Assembly (NCBI GenBank): GCA_022706165.1
Contig: JAKJDA010000015.1
Span: 1-17,218, forward strand
DNA from: Candidatus Hydrogenedentota bacterium
GTDB lineage: Bacteria > Hydrogenedentota > Hydrogenedentia > Hydrogenedentales > SLHB01
Direction of reading: 5' to 3'
Length of the DNA: 17,218 nt
The notes under the pieces: model-generated
What the model saw: the letters and a program-made list of their open reading frames with translations, nothing else
Told to the model about the DNA's origin: nothing
Databases searched by the model: none
Shown: piece after piece, positions 7,680 to 16,770 of the stretch
Numbering within the stretch: position 1 is the stretch's first letter
Layout: every line of letters begins with the position of its first letter
Program-made: the position numbers and the translations under genes

Positions 7680-8729
7680 TCATGGCGTTTCGCCGCTCCC
7701 CAGAGACGCCGCCGGATCGCCGATCCGATCCATCAACGCCTTCGCCGCGGCGCTGTCCGGCTTGAGCGCCAACGCCTGACGCAAAGCATGCCGGGCATGG
7801 TCGTTGTCGCCCAGACGAATGGCGGCGCGCGCCTCGTACATCCACGCAAGAAACTCTTCCGCGCTGGAACCGGCCAACGCGCGGGCGCGCGCCCAAGCCT
7901 CAAGGGCCAGCCTCCAGTCCGCTTCGACGCCAAACTGCTCGGCGGCAAAAAAATTCTGGGCGTAATCCCGCGCCAGCTCGAAATCATCCGGTTGGATGGC
8001 GACGGCCTTTTTCGATTCCTCCATCGCCCGGACATACACCTGCTCCAACGTACAGCGATAATGCCGCTGCGCATGGCTGCGGTGAATCAACAACACCTGC
8101 GCGTGATTGTATAGAAAATCGGGATTGTCCGGTTCGAGCTTGAGGGCCCGATCAAAGTTCGTAAAACCCTTCGCATAGTCCCCGGCATGACAATAATGAA
8201 TTCCAAGATTGTTGCGCGGAGCCGCATACCGGGAATCCGCCGCCGCCGCTTTTTCCCAAAATTGCACCCCTTCGGATTCACGGCGCAAGCGGTCATAAAG
8301 AAGCTCGCCATAATAATTCAAGGCCCTTGCGTTTTTGGGATGCCGCCGGAGCACGCGCAAATAGGCTTCCTCCACAGCGGCGATCCGGTCCCGGGCGCTG
8401 CGCGTTCGCTCGTCGGCCAATGCCGCATCGCCCGCCTGTCGCAACGCGATCGCCTGCTCCTCATCCCACGCAGCCAACGCCTGCTGCGCCCGATCAAACT
8501 CGCGCACCCGCGCCACGGCCTGGTTTCCATCCCGCAACGCCCCATCCAGCGCCGCCAAAAACGCCGCCGGCGCCTGCAACGGAGAAAGCGCGTCCTCGCT
8601 CGATGCCGCCGCCGCGCTGGCGCCGGACGATGCGGGAGGGGCGGCTCGATGGGGCTGCGCCACCGGGGCCGCCGCCCATGCCGCAACGCACCATCCCAGC
8701 GCCGCCAATAGACGGACGGTCGCAATCAT
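7680..8729 (-). CDS. Secreted TPR-repeat protein
   Basis: The 349-residue product begins with a signal peptide (MIATVRLLAALGWCVAAWAA, with an Ala-rich cleavage region near residue 20) and an Ala/Pro/Ser linker of about 40 residues. Helical TPR repeats follow. The clearest repeats include LNYYGELLYDRL, APRNNLGIHYCHAGDYAKGFTNFDRALKLEPDN and ARHALRQALALKPDS, the last close to the C-terminus. TPRs are protein-binding scaffolds and give no specific function. I chose the ATG at 8729 because it starts the signal peptide and has GAGAGGGAAG before it; the frame opens 12 codons earlier. This ATG overlaps the stop codon of the GNAT gene (ATGA), so translation is probably coupled. Location is periplasmic or outer. 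Confidence 0.8.
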   Translation of the reverse strand: MIATVRLLAALGWCVAAWAAAPVAQPHRAAPPASSGASAAAASSEDALSPLQAPAAFLAALDGALRDGNQAVARVREFDRAQQALAAWDEEQAIALRQAGDAALADERTRSARDRIAAVEEAYLRVLRRHPKNARALNYYGELLYDRLRRESEGVQFWEKAAAADSRYAAPRNNLGIHYCHAGDYAKGFTNFDRALKLEPDNPDFLYNHAQVLLIHRSHAQRHYRCTLEQVYVRAMEESKKAVAIQPDDFELARDYAQNFFAAEQFGVEADWRLALEAWARARALAGSSAEEFLAWMYEARAAIRLGDNDHARHALRQALALKPDSAAAKALMDRIGDPAASLGSGETP

Positions 8730-9679
8730 GACGCTTCCCTCTCGTAAATGCCCGGACGCCACCATGCGTACGCATCGATGGGCTTAATCGGCGCAAACCC
8801 CAAGCGCTCGTACAATCGGCGCGCAGGATTGTCCACCGTGACGCCGAGCGCCGTCCGATCCAGCCCTTGACGACGAAACGCATCCGCCGCTTCACGCATG
8901 AGCTGCGTGCCGAGAGATTGTCCCTGGAACGCCCGCCGCACCGCAACCTGCAAGATAAACCCAATGCCCGGCATCGGCTCGCTAGCCAGAATCACGCCCG
9001 CGCACACAGGGCCAACCCATATGCCGCGCAGGAAACCCGGAAAAACCGGTCCGTAACTCCCCCCCGCAGCCGTTTCAACAAACGTCCGCGCGGCAGCCTC
9101 GTCCCGCGCATCAAGATGAACGCGCCGATCCGCATGGCCGACATACGCATCCACCACAACCGCCGCCGCATCGCCATACTCCTCGGACGTCAACGCGCGG
9201 CCCGCTGCCGGCCCGAAAAGCGCCAGCGCAGGGAATCGCACGTCCGCCATCATGATTTGGCGCGGCGCGACCGAAAAATCCAGCCCGGCGAACGCTCCTT
9301 CCAAACGCGTCGCGCCAAACGCAACACATTCCGCCACAATAGCGTCGACGCCACCCGCCTGAAACGTCCGCACGGATTCCCGGACAAGCCTCCCTTCCAC
9401 GCCCAGACCGGCATGGTCCCGAAGAACGTGCAAAAACGTGATGCGCGCCGCCGCGTCGCGCACAAACCCAAACAACATGCCAACCGTTCGGGCGCCGTCG
9501 CACGCCCCCAACACATCCACCAGCGGATGTTCGATAGTGGCGCTCAACGTGGGAATGGCGACGCGCCGGTAATGATCAGCGGCATCCACCCCATACAAGA
9601 CCTCCAACTCGTCGGCCACTTCGGCAACGAATTCTCCGATATTCTCCGGAAGACCAGGCATGCGCTGAATGCGAAGCAT
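8726..9679 (-). CDS. Tandem GNAT-family N-acetyltransferase
   Basis: The C-terminal half carries a clear GNAT core. VAVRRAFQGQSLG (about 245-257) is the acetyl-CoA pyrophosphate loop, a variant of RxxGxG, and NPARRLYERLGF (284-295) is the usual later helix-strand. The N-terminal half has a weaker second copy (ITFLHVLRDHAGLGVEGRLV), so this is probably a tandem GNAT protein of 317 residues. Substrate is unknown. Two starts are possible, 9697 and 9679. I chose 9679 because GGGAAAAGGA precedes it. It ends in an ATGA overlap with the secreted TPR gene and heads the group GNAT-TPR-lepB. Confidence 0.75.
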   Translation of the reverse strand: MLRIQRMPGLPENIGEFVAEVADELEVLYGVDAADHYRRVAIPTLSATIEHPLVDVLGACDGARTVGMLFGFVRDAAARITFLHVLRDHAGLGVEGRLVRESVRTFQAGGVDAIVAECVAFGATRLEGAFAGLDFSVAPRQIMMADVRFPALALFGPAAGRALTSEEYGDAAAVVVDAYVGHADRRVHLDARDEAAARTFVETAAGGSYGPVFPGFLRGIWVGPVCAGVILASEPMPGIGFILQVAVRRAFQGQSLGTQLMREAADAFRRQGLDRTALGVTVDNPARRLYERLGFAPIKPIDAYAWWRPGIYEREAS

Positions 9680-9930
9680 CGTTCCTTTTCCCGCCATAAC
9701 GGCCCATTCGCCACAACCTTCACGATAGCCTCCACTTTTTCCTCGCCCGAAAACAAGCTTTTCCGCAATCTCCTGCCTTGTTTGACGACGTCACAAAACA
9801 AACTCCCCAAAGAACGACCCGGACGATTACTCCGTCGCCGCGTGTTGTGTTATCGTGAAGACATCGATGCTTTCCGGACGCAACCCGGCGCATTGCAGCG
9901 ATGCACAGACGGAAGAAAGGGCGCCCCGCC
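9680..9930. other. Divergent intergenic region before the kinase-hydG operon
   Basis: These 251 bp separate the GNAT gene from the histidine kinase and must hold the promoter of the hydrogenase maturation operon. The only structure I see is an imperfect inverted repeat at 9778-9801 (TTGTTTGACG, then CGTCACAAAACAA, the arms differing by a 3-nt insertion), which could be an operator. I see no convincing promoter boxes. Confidence 0.35.
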
Positions 9931-11241
9931 ATGGAAATACTGCGCTTTATCGACCCCGCCTCGGTTTCCGACCTGAACGCGGGATGGTCCGACGGAGAAC
10001 TTGCCGTATTCGACGCCATCAACCAGAAAGTGGCGGCGGCGGAGTCCATCGAACAAATCATCGACTTCGTCTTCGATAGCACGCGCTCGATGAGTCCCTG
10101 CGACCGCATCGGCGTTGCGTTCTTCGAAGAAAACGGCCGCCGCGTCACGTCGCATTACGCCAAGGCCCTGTATCACCCGCTGCTTCTCGCCAAAGGATAC
10201 AGCGAAGACCTTCGCGGGAGCTCGCTCGAAGGCGTGCTCGACACGGGAAGGGTCCGCGTGATCAACGACCTCGACGCCTATTTCCGGCGCCGACCCTACA
10301 GCGCCTCGACAGCGCTGCTGGTCCGCGAAGGCGTGCGATCAAGCATGACGTGCCCGCTGGCGGTGGACGATCGGCGCGTGGGCTTGCTGTTTCGCAGCGC
10401 GCGCATTCCCAACGCGTACGGCGAACGGGAAGTGCGCATGCACCTGGCCATCGCGGAACGCTTGAGTCAGGCAATCGAAAAAGCCTACCGCATCGAACAA
10501 CTCGCCGCCGCAAACCGAGCCTACGGCGAAATGCTGGGATTCGTCAGCCACGAATTGAAAAGCCCATTGGCATCGATCGTGATGGACGTGGCCACCCTGA
10601 CGGAAGGCTATTACGGCGAACTTGCCGAACCGCAGCGCGAAAAAGTCCAACGCGTGGCGGACAAGGCGAATTACTTGCTAAGCCTCATCCGCGATTATCT
10701 CGATCTCGCGCGAATCGAAGGCGGCGAATTGGCGCTCGACCTCTCGAACGACGTGGATTTCATGGAGGACATAGCCTTGCCCGCGGCGGACATGCTTCGG
10801 CCGCAAATCGAGGAGCGCGGTTCCCGCCTGACGTGGCAAACGCCCGAAAACCAACGCATTCATTGCGATCCCGCCCTCCTCAAGGTCGTCATGGTCAATC
10901 TCATCGGAAATGCGGTAAAATACGGCTCCGAAAACGGCGAAGTGCGCGTGACCCTCGCGCGAACGCCGCGCGGAATCACCGTCGCCGTTTGGAACGAAGG
11001 ACCGGGATTCCCCGAGAACGAACGCCCGCGCCTGTTCCGGAAATTTTCGCGCATCCCGACGCCGACGCTGGGCAAGCGCCCAGGCACCGGCGTGGGCTTG
11101 TATACCGTGTGGCGCATCGTGGAATTGCACGGCGGCGCGGTGCGGGCGGAATCGGAGGCGGGCCGGTGGGCGTCCTTCGGCTTCGAGATGCCGCAGCCCA
11201 TCATGGCCGCGATCAGCAAGAAAGGCGACGCATTCGCATGA
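9931..11241 (+). CDS. GAF-domain sensor histidine kinase
   Basis: The 436-residue product has no membrane segment. A GAF domain spans roughly 30-183. The dimerisation/phosphoacceptor region has the H-box FVSHELKSPL with H207. The ATPase domain has N-box NLIGNAVKYG (323-332), G1 box NEGPG (355-359, with Asn where DxGxG has Asp) and G2 box GTGVGLYTV (386-394). It is therefore a cytoplasmic kinase sensing an internal signal, probably a small molecule, redox state or gas, though no ligand residue can be named. The start at 9931 is preferred over 9901 because AAAGGG lies 9 nt before it. Its TGA overlaps the hydG ATG (ATGA at 11238-11241), so the two are translationally coupled. No response regulator is encoded beside it. 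Confidence 0.9.
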   Translation: MEILRFIDPASVSDLNAGWSDGELAVFDAINQKVAAAESIEQIIDFVFDSTRSMSPCDRIGVAFFEENGRRVTSHYAKALYHPLLLAKGYSEDLRGSSLEGVLDTGRVRVINDLDAYFRRRPYSASTALLVREGVRSSMTCPLAVDDRRVGLLFRSARIPNAYGEREVRMHLAIAERLSQAIEKAYRIEQLAAANRAYGEMLGFVSHELKSPLASIVMDVATLTEGYYGELAEPQREKVQRVADKANYLLSLIRDYLDLARIEGGELALDLSNDVDFMEDIALPAADMLRPQIEERGSRLTWQTPENQRIHCDPALLKVVMVNLIGNAVKYGSENGEVRVTLARTPRGITVAVWNEGPGFPENERPRLFRKFSRIPTPTLGKRPGTGVGLYTVWRIVELHGGAVRAESEAGRWASFGFEMPQPIMAAISKKGDAFA

Positions 11242-12635
11242 ATACCGACAGCGAAACCATTCCCATTCAAGAAGAACAAATCGAGGCCGTGCTGGACCGC
11301 AGCAGCCGGCTCGCCGCCGCGCATATCCGGGAAATACTCGCCAAAGCGCGGGAACTGCACGGCCTCACCATGGTCGACGTCGCGGCGCTGATGCACGTGA
11401 GCGATCCCGAACTCATGGGCGAACTGTTCGACGCGGCGCGCGCCGTCAAGGAAGAGATATACGGCAAGCGGCTGGTCTTGTTCGCGCCGCTGTACATCTC
11501 GAACCTCTGCGCCAACGAATGCGTGTACTGCGCGTTCCGGGCGCGCAACACCGCATTGAAGCGCCGCGCGTTGACCCAAGAAGAGATCGCGCGCGAGGTG
11601 ACGCTGCTCGTCGAAAGCGGCCACAAACGCATCCTGCTGGTCGCCGGCGAATCATATCCGCAAGAAGGATTCTCCTACGTCCTCAAATCCATCGAGACCA
11701 TCTACTCGGTGAAAAGCGGCAACGGCGAAATTCGCCGCGTCAACGCGAACGTCGCCCCGTTGACCGTCGACGAATTCAAGCAACTCAAAGCGACGGGCAT
11801 CGGCACCTACCAGCTCTTCCAGGAAACCTACCACAAACAGACCTATGCGAAATGCCATCTGGGCGGAAAAAAAGCCGACTACGGCTGGCGCGTGAGCGCG
11901 ATGGACCGCGCCATGGAAGCCGGCATCGACGACGTCGGCATCGGCGTATTGTTCGGCCTGTTCGATTGGCGCTTCGAACTCCTCGCCATGATGCAGCACA
12001 TCCATCACCTCGAACAAAAATTCGGCGTGGGGCCGCACACCATCAGCGTGCCGCGCCTCGAACCGGCCATCGGCTCCGACATGGCCGAGCACCCGCCCCA
12101 CGCAGTGGCCGACGTCGACTTCCGCAAACTCGTCGCCATCCTGCGCCTCGCCGTGCCCTACACCGGCATCATCATGTCCACGCGCGAAACCGCCAACATC
12201 CGCCGCGAAACCTTCGCCCTGGGCGTATCGCAAATCTCCGCGGGCAGCCGCACAAACCCCGGCGGATACGTCGAAGACGAAAAATTCGATTCGAGCCAAT
12301 TCCAACTCGGCGACCACCGCACGCTCGACGAAGTCGTGCGCGACGTGGCCTCCCTCGGCTACATCCCATCGTTCTGCACGGCGTGCTACCGCATGGGACG
12401 CACCGGCGCGGACTTCATGGACCTCGCAAAACCCGGAAAAATCACGGACCACTGCGACGTCAACGCGGTCAGCACGTTCCTCGAATACTTGACGGACTAC
12501 GCATCGCCCGAAACGCGCGCCGCCGGCGAACAACGCATCCAGGAAGCGCTTGCGGGATTCACGCCCGCGCGACGCGCCATCGCACAAAAACTGATCGACG
12601 ACGTGAAGGCCGGCAAACGCGACGCGTTTGTCTGA
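11238..12635 (+). CDS. hydG: [FeFe]-hydrogenase maturase HydG (radical SAM tyrosine lyase)
   Basis: HydG cleaves tyrosine by radical SAM chemistry and builds the Fe(CO)2(CN)-cysteine synthon for the H-cluster. The 465-residue product has the radical SAM motif CANECVYC (C91, C95, C98: CX3CX2C) within YISNLCANECVYCAF. The HydG-specific C-terminal motif CX2CX22C is exact at C380, C383 and C406; it binds the auxiliary cluster where the product forms. Length is normal for HydG. The conserved phrase GIGTYQLFQETYH is also present. The frame is open far upstream inside the kinase gene, but the ATG at 11238 gives the normal N-terminus, has AAAGG upstream and overlaps the kinase stop. TM1266-type regulator follows after 39 bp. 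Confidence 0.97.
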   Translation: MNTDSETIPIQEEQIEAVLDRSSRLAAAHIREILAKARELHGLTMVDVAALMHVSDPELMGELFDAARAVKEEIYGKRLVLFAPLYISNLCANECVYCAFRARNTALKRRALTQEEIAREVTLLVESGHKRILLVAGESYPQEGFSYVLKSIETIYSVKSGNGEIRRVNANVAPLTVDEFKQLKATGIGTYQLFQETYHKQTYAKCHLGGKKADYGWRVSAMDRAMEAGIDDVGIGVLFGLFDWRFELLAMMQHIHHLEQKFGVGPHTISVPRLEPAIGSDMAEHPPHAVADVDFRKLVAILRLAVPYTGIIMSTRETANIRRETFALGVSQISAGSRTNPGGYVEDEKFDSSQFQLGDHRTLDEVVRDVASLGYIPSFCTACYRMGRTGADFMDLAKPGKITDHCDVNAVSTFLEYLTDYASPETRAAGEQRIQEALAGFTPARRAIAQKLIDDVKAGKRDAFV

Positions 12636-12674
12636 GTTGAGACGGGTTATCGAAAACGCGAAAGGAATACAACC

Positions 12675-12944
12675 ATGGCGCACGCAGAAAAACACGTAAT
12701 CATCGGCATCCATGTCATAAACCGCATCCAGCATGTTCGCGACGTGCAAGCGATCCTTACGCAATACGGATGCAGCATCCGCACCCGACTCGGCCTGCAC
12801 GAAACCGACGAAAAATGCTGCTCGCCGAACGGCCTCATCCTGCTCGAAATGTACGGCGACGAGAACGAATACAAGGGCATGCTCGACGAACTCCGCGCCA
12901 TCGACGGCATCGAAGCGAAAACCATGGAGTTTGCGCATTCGTAG
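12675..12944 (+). CDS. TM1266-type iron-only hydrogenase system putative regulator
   Basis: The 89-residue product has a ferredoxin-like (ACT/NikR C-terminal type) pattern. A first strand HVIIGIHVINR is followed by a helix with DVQAILTQYG, then RTRLGLHE, CCSPNGLILLEMYG and a final helix and strand to AKTMEF. This matches the small protein family encoded next to [FeFe]-hydrogenase maturation genes (TM1266 in Thermotoga), proposed to be a regulator without a DNA-binding domain of its own. The two adjacent cysteines C48 and C49 stand out as possible metal or redox residues. The start has AAAGGAA about 8 nt upstream. It is 39 bp after hydG, certainly the same transcription unit. Function is family inference; no biochemistry is assumed. 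Confidence 0.85.
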   Translation: MAHAEKHVIIGIHVINRIQHVRDVQAILTQYGCSIRTRLGLHETDEKCCSPNGLILLEMYGDENEYKGMLDELRAIDGIEAKTMEFAHS

Positions 12945-13002
12945 AGAACTTGGCGGATGCACGCATGTCGAATGCGAACGTTTACGGACATGGAGGCGAC
13001 TC

Positions 13003-13242
13003 ATGGAACGCACGGATTGGCAAGACCACATCGAGATTCTTCCGTACATACACCATGGCGATCCGTGCATAAAGGGAACCCGCATTCCCGTAAGCACGAT
13101 TCTCGCGAATCTTGCGGAAGGGGCGTCCGCCGATCAGATTATCGGCGAATATCCTCAGCTACACCCTGACGATATCCTGGCCGCGCTGGGGTATGCGGCG
13201 GAAGTGCTGCGCCACGAAATCGTCGTGTCACTGCCGAGCTAA
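13003..13242 (+). CDS. DUF433-family antitoxin
   Basis: The 79-residue product matches DUF433: IHHGDPCIKGTRIPVSTIL (16-34) followed by LAEGASADQIIGEYPQL and DILAALGYAAEVL, a winged-helix-like pattern. DUF433 proteins are usually paired with a PIN-like toxin, as in mycobacterial VapBC45, and are assigned as the antitoxin. The ATG at 13003 has a perfect GGAGG at 12992-12996, 6 nt upstream, one of the strongest sites in the window, consistent with an antitoxin made in excess. The toxin gene follows after 11 bp. The pair sits between the TM1266-type gene and aspA, inside an otherwise hydrogenase-related order. Confidence 0.85.
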   Translation: MERTDWQDHIEILPYIHHGDPCIKGTRIPVSTILANLAEGASADQIIGEYPQLHPDDILAALGYAAEVLRHEIVVSLPS

Positions 13243-13253
13243 GCGACGCCGTT

Positions 13254-13622
13254 ATGCGCATCAAAGTAGATGAAGACCTGCCCCGCTCGGTGACAATGGC
13301 CCTGCGCAACGCTGGCTACGAGACAGACAGCGTGCGAGACGAACACCTTTGCGGCTGTCCCGATGAGAATCTCTGGGGAATTGTTCAACACGAAAAGCGT
13401 TTTCTCGTGACGGCGGACAAAGGTTTCGGTGACGTACGCCGTTATCCTCCGGGCACGCATAGCGGAGTTCTATTGTTGCGACCTGAAAGCGAAGGAACGG
13501 ATGCATATGTCGATCTTTTGCATCATGTACTGCAAGCATCTACGCTGGAAAACCTAACGGGGATGGTTTCGGTGGCTTCATCAAGGGGACTGCGCATTCG
13601 ACGAGAGTCATGGGAAGCATAA
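13254..13622 (+). CDS. DUF5615-family PIN-like toxin
   Basis: The 122-residue product is a DUF5615 / Mut7-C-like PIN protein, a family of putative metal-dependent RNases. Acidic residues typical of the fold are D6 and D8 in VDEDLP, D37 in CPDENL, and D55 and D60 in LVTADKGFGD. Target RNA is unknown. The ATG has no clear Shine-Dalgarno site, so translation probably depends on re-initiation after the antitoxin stop 11 bp upstream. Together with the DUF433 gene it forms a type II toxin-antitoxin module. An inverted-repeat element begins 13 bp after its stop codon. Confidence 0.85.
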   Translation: MRIKVDEDLPRSVTMALRNAGYETDSVRDEHLCGCPDENLWGIVQHEKRFLVTADKGFGDVRRYPPGTHSGVLLLRPESEGTDAYVDLLHHVLQASTLENLTGMVSVASSRGLRIRRESWEA

Positions 13623-13634
13623 GAAAAGCCCTGT

Positions 13635-13730
13635 TCTTCCTCTACGAACTCCGCGTTCTCTGCCCTCTGCGTTGAAAAAGACTAGGACCGAACGCAGAGG
13701 CGCAAAGGTCGCAGAGATCGCAGAGGAAAA
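13635..13730. repeat. Short-period inverted-repeat element, copy A
   Basis: Arms at 13635-13673 (39 nt) and 13691-13730 (40 nt) are imperfect reverse complements with one single-base gap and about nine mismatches, around a 17-nt spacer. Each arm is built from degenerate copies of CTCTGCG at 8-9 nt period; the right arm shows four in a row on the minus strand. A second copy at 16524-16620 matches in arms, orientation and spacer. It lies between the toxin gene and aspA. Confidence 0.75.
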
Positions 13731-13748
13731 CGGCGGACACGTAACACT

Positions 13749-15158
<1,410 letters not shown>

Positions 15159-15166
15159 GAGAAGCC

Positions 15167-15634
15167 ATGGTCTCGCACAGCCGTCCCGTTCAGACCGTTT
15201 TGCAAATGCAGCTTGTTGCCGTCGGCATTGCTCTTGCCCCAATCACCTACCTGGTTGTCCTGGTCCTCCTTCGCGTGACCGGGACGCTTCCCGCAACCGG
15301 TTTTGTCCAACTGCCCGAGGCGACCCAGACGATTCTGAAAGTCGCATTGGGCGCCATGGCGCTGCTCACGGCCATCGCGACGCTGCGCATACGCAAACGA
15401 CTCGAAGCCGCGTTCCTCGCAAAAGCGAACACCATCGCCAGCCGCACCCGCATCGTCATCATCACCATGGCCATCTGCGACGCCGCCGCCGTGCTCGGCC
15501 TCGTCGTCGGCCTACTCACCGGCGACCTCATCATCGCAGCCGTCGTCATGGCCATCGCCATGTCCGCCGCCATCTTTCATTTCCCCACCCGCGCCTGGAT
15601 TGAACAGGCGGAGGATTTGGCGGCAAAGCAGTAG
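15167..15634 (+). CDS. Small four-helix membrane protein, unknown function
   Basis: The 155-residue product has four hydrophobic segments, about 13-36, 55-74, 95-118 and 120-138. A basic loop lies between helices 2 and 3 (RIRKRLEAAFLAKANTIASRTR) and a short acidic C-terminal tail follows. I do not recognise the family. The ATG at 15167 is 8 bp after the aspA stop and its GGAG overlaps that stop, so the gene is co-translated with aspA and shares its high GC content. The arrangement suggests a role linked to aspA or to the hydrogenase. No catalytic, metal-binding or transporter motif is visible. Two fused two-helix hairpins are possible, since helices 1-2 and 3-4 have similar spacing. Confidence 0.75.
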   Translation: MVSHSRPVQTVLQMQLVAVGIALAPITYLVVLVLLRVTGTLPATGFVQLPEATQTILKVALGAMALLTAIATLRIRKRLEAAFLAKANTIASRTRIVIITMAICDAAAVLGLVVGLLTGDLIIAAVVMAIAMSAAIFHFPTRAWIEQAEDLAAKQ

Positions 15635-15638
15635 AGGG

Positions 15639-15661
15639 GTCGCTGTGAAAGTGATAGCGAC
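15639..15661 (+). terminator. Weak stem-loop after the membrane protein gene
   Basis: GTCGCT at 15639-15644 pairs perfectly with AGCGAC at 15656-15661 across an 11-nt loop, 5 bp after the stop codon. No T-run follows directly, so termination would be weak at best. The position marks the change from high-GC to low-GC DNA. Confidence 0.25.
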
Positions 15662-15728
15662 TACACGCCTGTTTATAGATTGTTCAGTTTGAAGTTCTTG
15701 CTCGCGCAATTTCGGGAGGGATATTACG

Positions 15729-16295
15729 ATGGGACGAATCACAGTGATCCTCTTTCTGATAGGTCTGATCCTAGAATTCGCCGCATTTCTAGGTGGTCAG
15801 ACTGCGAATATCCCAATTGTGCTGAAATTGGTCTCGCCGGAATGTGCACGTGCCCAATTCGGTATCCAATTGCTTGTCAACAAGAAGATACTTCAGCCAG
15901 AAGACCCCGGTTTTTCTGCGGTTTCCAAGATACTTATACAAGCACTACAGCCCGGCTATTCTTCGAACAATGGTGGCAAAATATCGGTTGAGAAACTGAC
16001 ATGCGGAGGTCCCGGTATCGGTTTTGGTCCTCAGAGAGCAGGTGAAGTTCTTCTCGGATCTGTTGTCCTGTCCAACGGTCAGACTATTCCATATGATTTC
16101 ATGTCGCTTAGACGCCGGGTGGACACGTTACAGAATATCAGTCTTTTCGCCTATTCACTCGTAGTTTTTCTGGTAGGTGTTATGACCCAATGTTTTGGCT
16201 TTTTTGTGGAACACCAGAAAAACAAACGTGCAGGAAAAGCATCAAAATTCCATATTGAACAAACAGATACAACAGGTTCTGGGTATAGTTCTTGA
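15729..16295 (+). CDS. Orphan two-helix envelope protein, unknown, probably acquired
   Basis: The 188-residue product has a hydrophobic helix at about 4-23 and another at 139-160, with a predicted extracytoplasmic domain of roughly 115 residues between them and a basic then polar tail. The domain holds two cysteines, C39 and C92, that could form a disulfide. The segment TCGGPGIGFGPQ is glycine-rich. I recognise no family. The start has GGGAGGGA about 8 nt upstream, so it is a real translated gene. Its base composition differs sharply from its neighbours: 27 of 60 bases are G or C in 15841-15900, against 43 of 60 in hydG 11881-11940. Together with the repeat-rich flank this suggests acquisition by transfer. 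Confidence 0.65.
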   Translation: MGRITVILFLIGLILEFAAFLGGQTANIPIVLKLVSPECARAQFGIQLLVNKKILQPEDPGFSAVSKILIQALQPGYSSNNGGKISVEKLTCGGPGIGFGPQRAGEVLLGSVVLSNGQTIPYDFMSLRRRVDTLQNISLFAYSLVVFLVGVMTQCFGFFVEHQKNKRAGKASKFHIEQTDTTGSGYSS

Positions 16296-16418
16296 GTTCT
16301 CCTATGCTTTTCAGTCGTCTTTTGTGACGCCGCGTGAAATTTTTCAAGATCAGAGATAATATGGAATAAGAAGAACTCCCGGCACGTAGAGCAGGTGATA
16401 AGGGAGGGAGTCGCGTTT

Positions 16419-16502
16419 CTTGCGTTGTGGATCGTTGTGTCCGTTGTGGTTTAAATCTGGATGAAGAATAACCACAACGATCACGACGAGTCACGACGGA
16501 AG
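16419..16502. repeat. Short-period inverted-repeat element, copy C (variant unit)
   Basis: Arms 16419-16451 and 16470-16502, 33 nt each, are imperfect reverse complements with about eight mismatches around an 18-nt spacer. Each arm is made of CGTTGTG-type units at 9-nt period. The architecture is that of copies A and B, but the unit sequence differs. Confidence 0.65.
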
Positions 16503-16523
16503 AGAGCGATGCAGGTGTGGGCG

Positions 16524-16620
16524 TCTTTCTGTGCGGTTTCTGCGTCTTTTGTGGCTCTGCGTTAAAAGATGAGTGGCCGTGAACGCAAAGCCGCAGAGCG
16601 TGCAGAGATCACAGAGAAGA
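16524..16620. repeat. Short-period inverted-repeat element, copy B
   Basis: Arms 16524-16563 (40 nt) and 16582-16620 (39 nt) are imperfect reverse complements around an 18-nt spacer. The inner ends read CTCTGCGTT or TTTGCGTT as in copy A. The spacer (AAAAGATGAGTGGCCGTG) is recognisably related to that of copy A (GAAAAAGACTAGGACCG), so the two are copies of one element. Confidence 0.75.
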
Positions 16621-16633
16621 GAACGGCAATGTC

Positions 16634-16717
16634 GTAGGTCCCGTTTGTAACGGGACCTCTTGTGAATGCGGCGAGTTGTGTGGAAGCGAAGATGGTCCGA
16701 TTACAAATCGGACCTAC
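16634..16717. repeat. Inverted pair of 24-nt hairpins with compensatory stem changes
   Basis: Unit 1 at 16634-16657 and unit 2 at 16694-16717 lie in opposite orientation, 36 bp apart. Read in the same direction, both are GTAGGTCC, then CG or GA, then TTTGTAA, then the complement and GGACC. The 8-bp stems are perfect in both, although the inner stem bases differ, so the differences compensate each other. The loop TTGTA is identical. This is a second REP-like family, also with a GTAG foot. Confidence 0.7.
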
Positions 16718-16770
16718 CGAAGACGTTTGCTTGGCGACGACGAGCTATAGGGATGAGGCGTGAGAAGAAA

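Noticed and set aside
8867..9976. A 369-codon plus-strand frame opposite the GNAT gene
   Set aside because: Its product is a low-complexity Arg/His/Pro-rich sequence antisense to a recognisable GNAT domain.
10350..12635. A 761-codon frame suggesting an N-terminal extension or fusion of HydG
   Set aside because: The upstream part is the out-of-frame shadow of the kinase gene. HydG has its normal length from the ATG at 11238.
11652..13097. A 481-codon minus-strand frame opposite hydG and the TM1266-type gene
   Set aside because: It is the complementary shadow of strongly biased GC-rich codons and resembles no protein.
16180..16494. Minus-strand 104-codon frame
   Set aside because: It crosses the end of the orphan gene and inverted-repeat element C, lacks family resemblance and has no credible start context.
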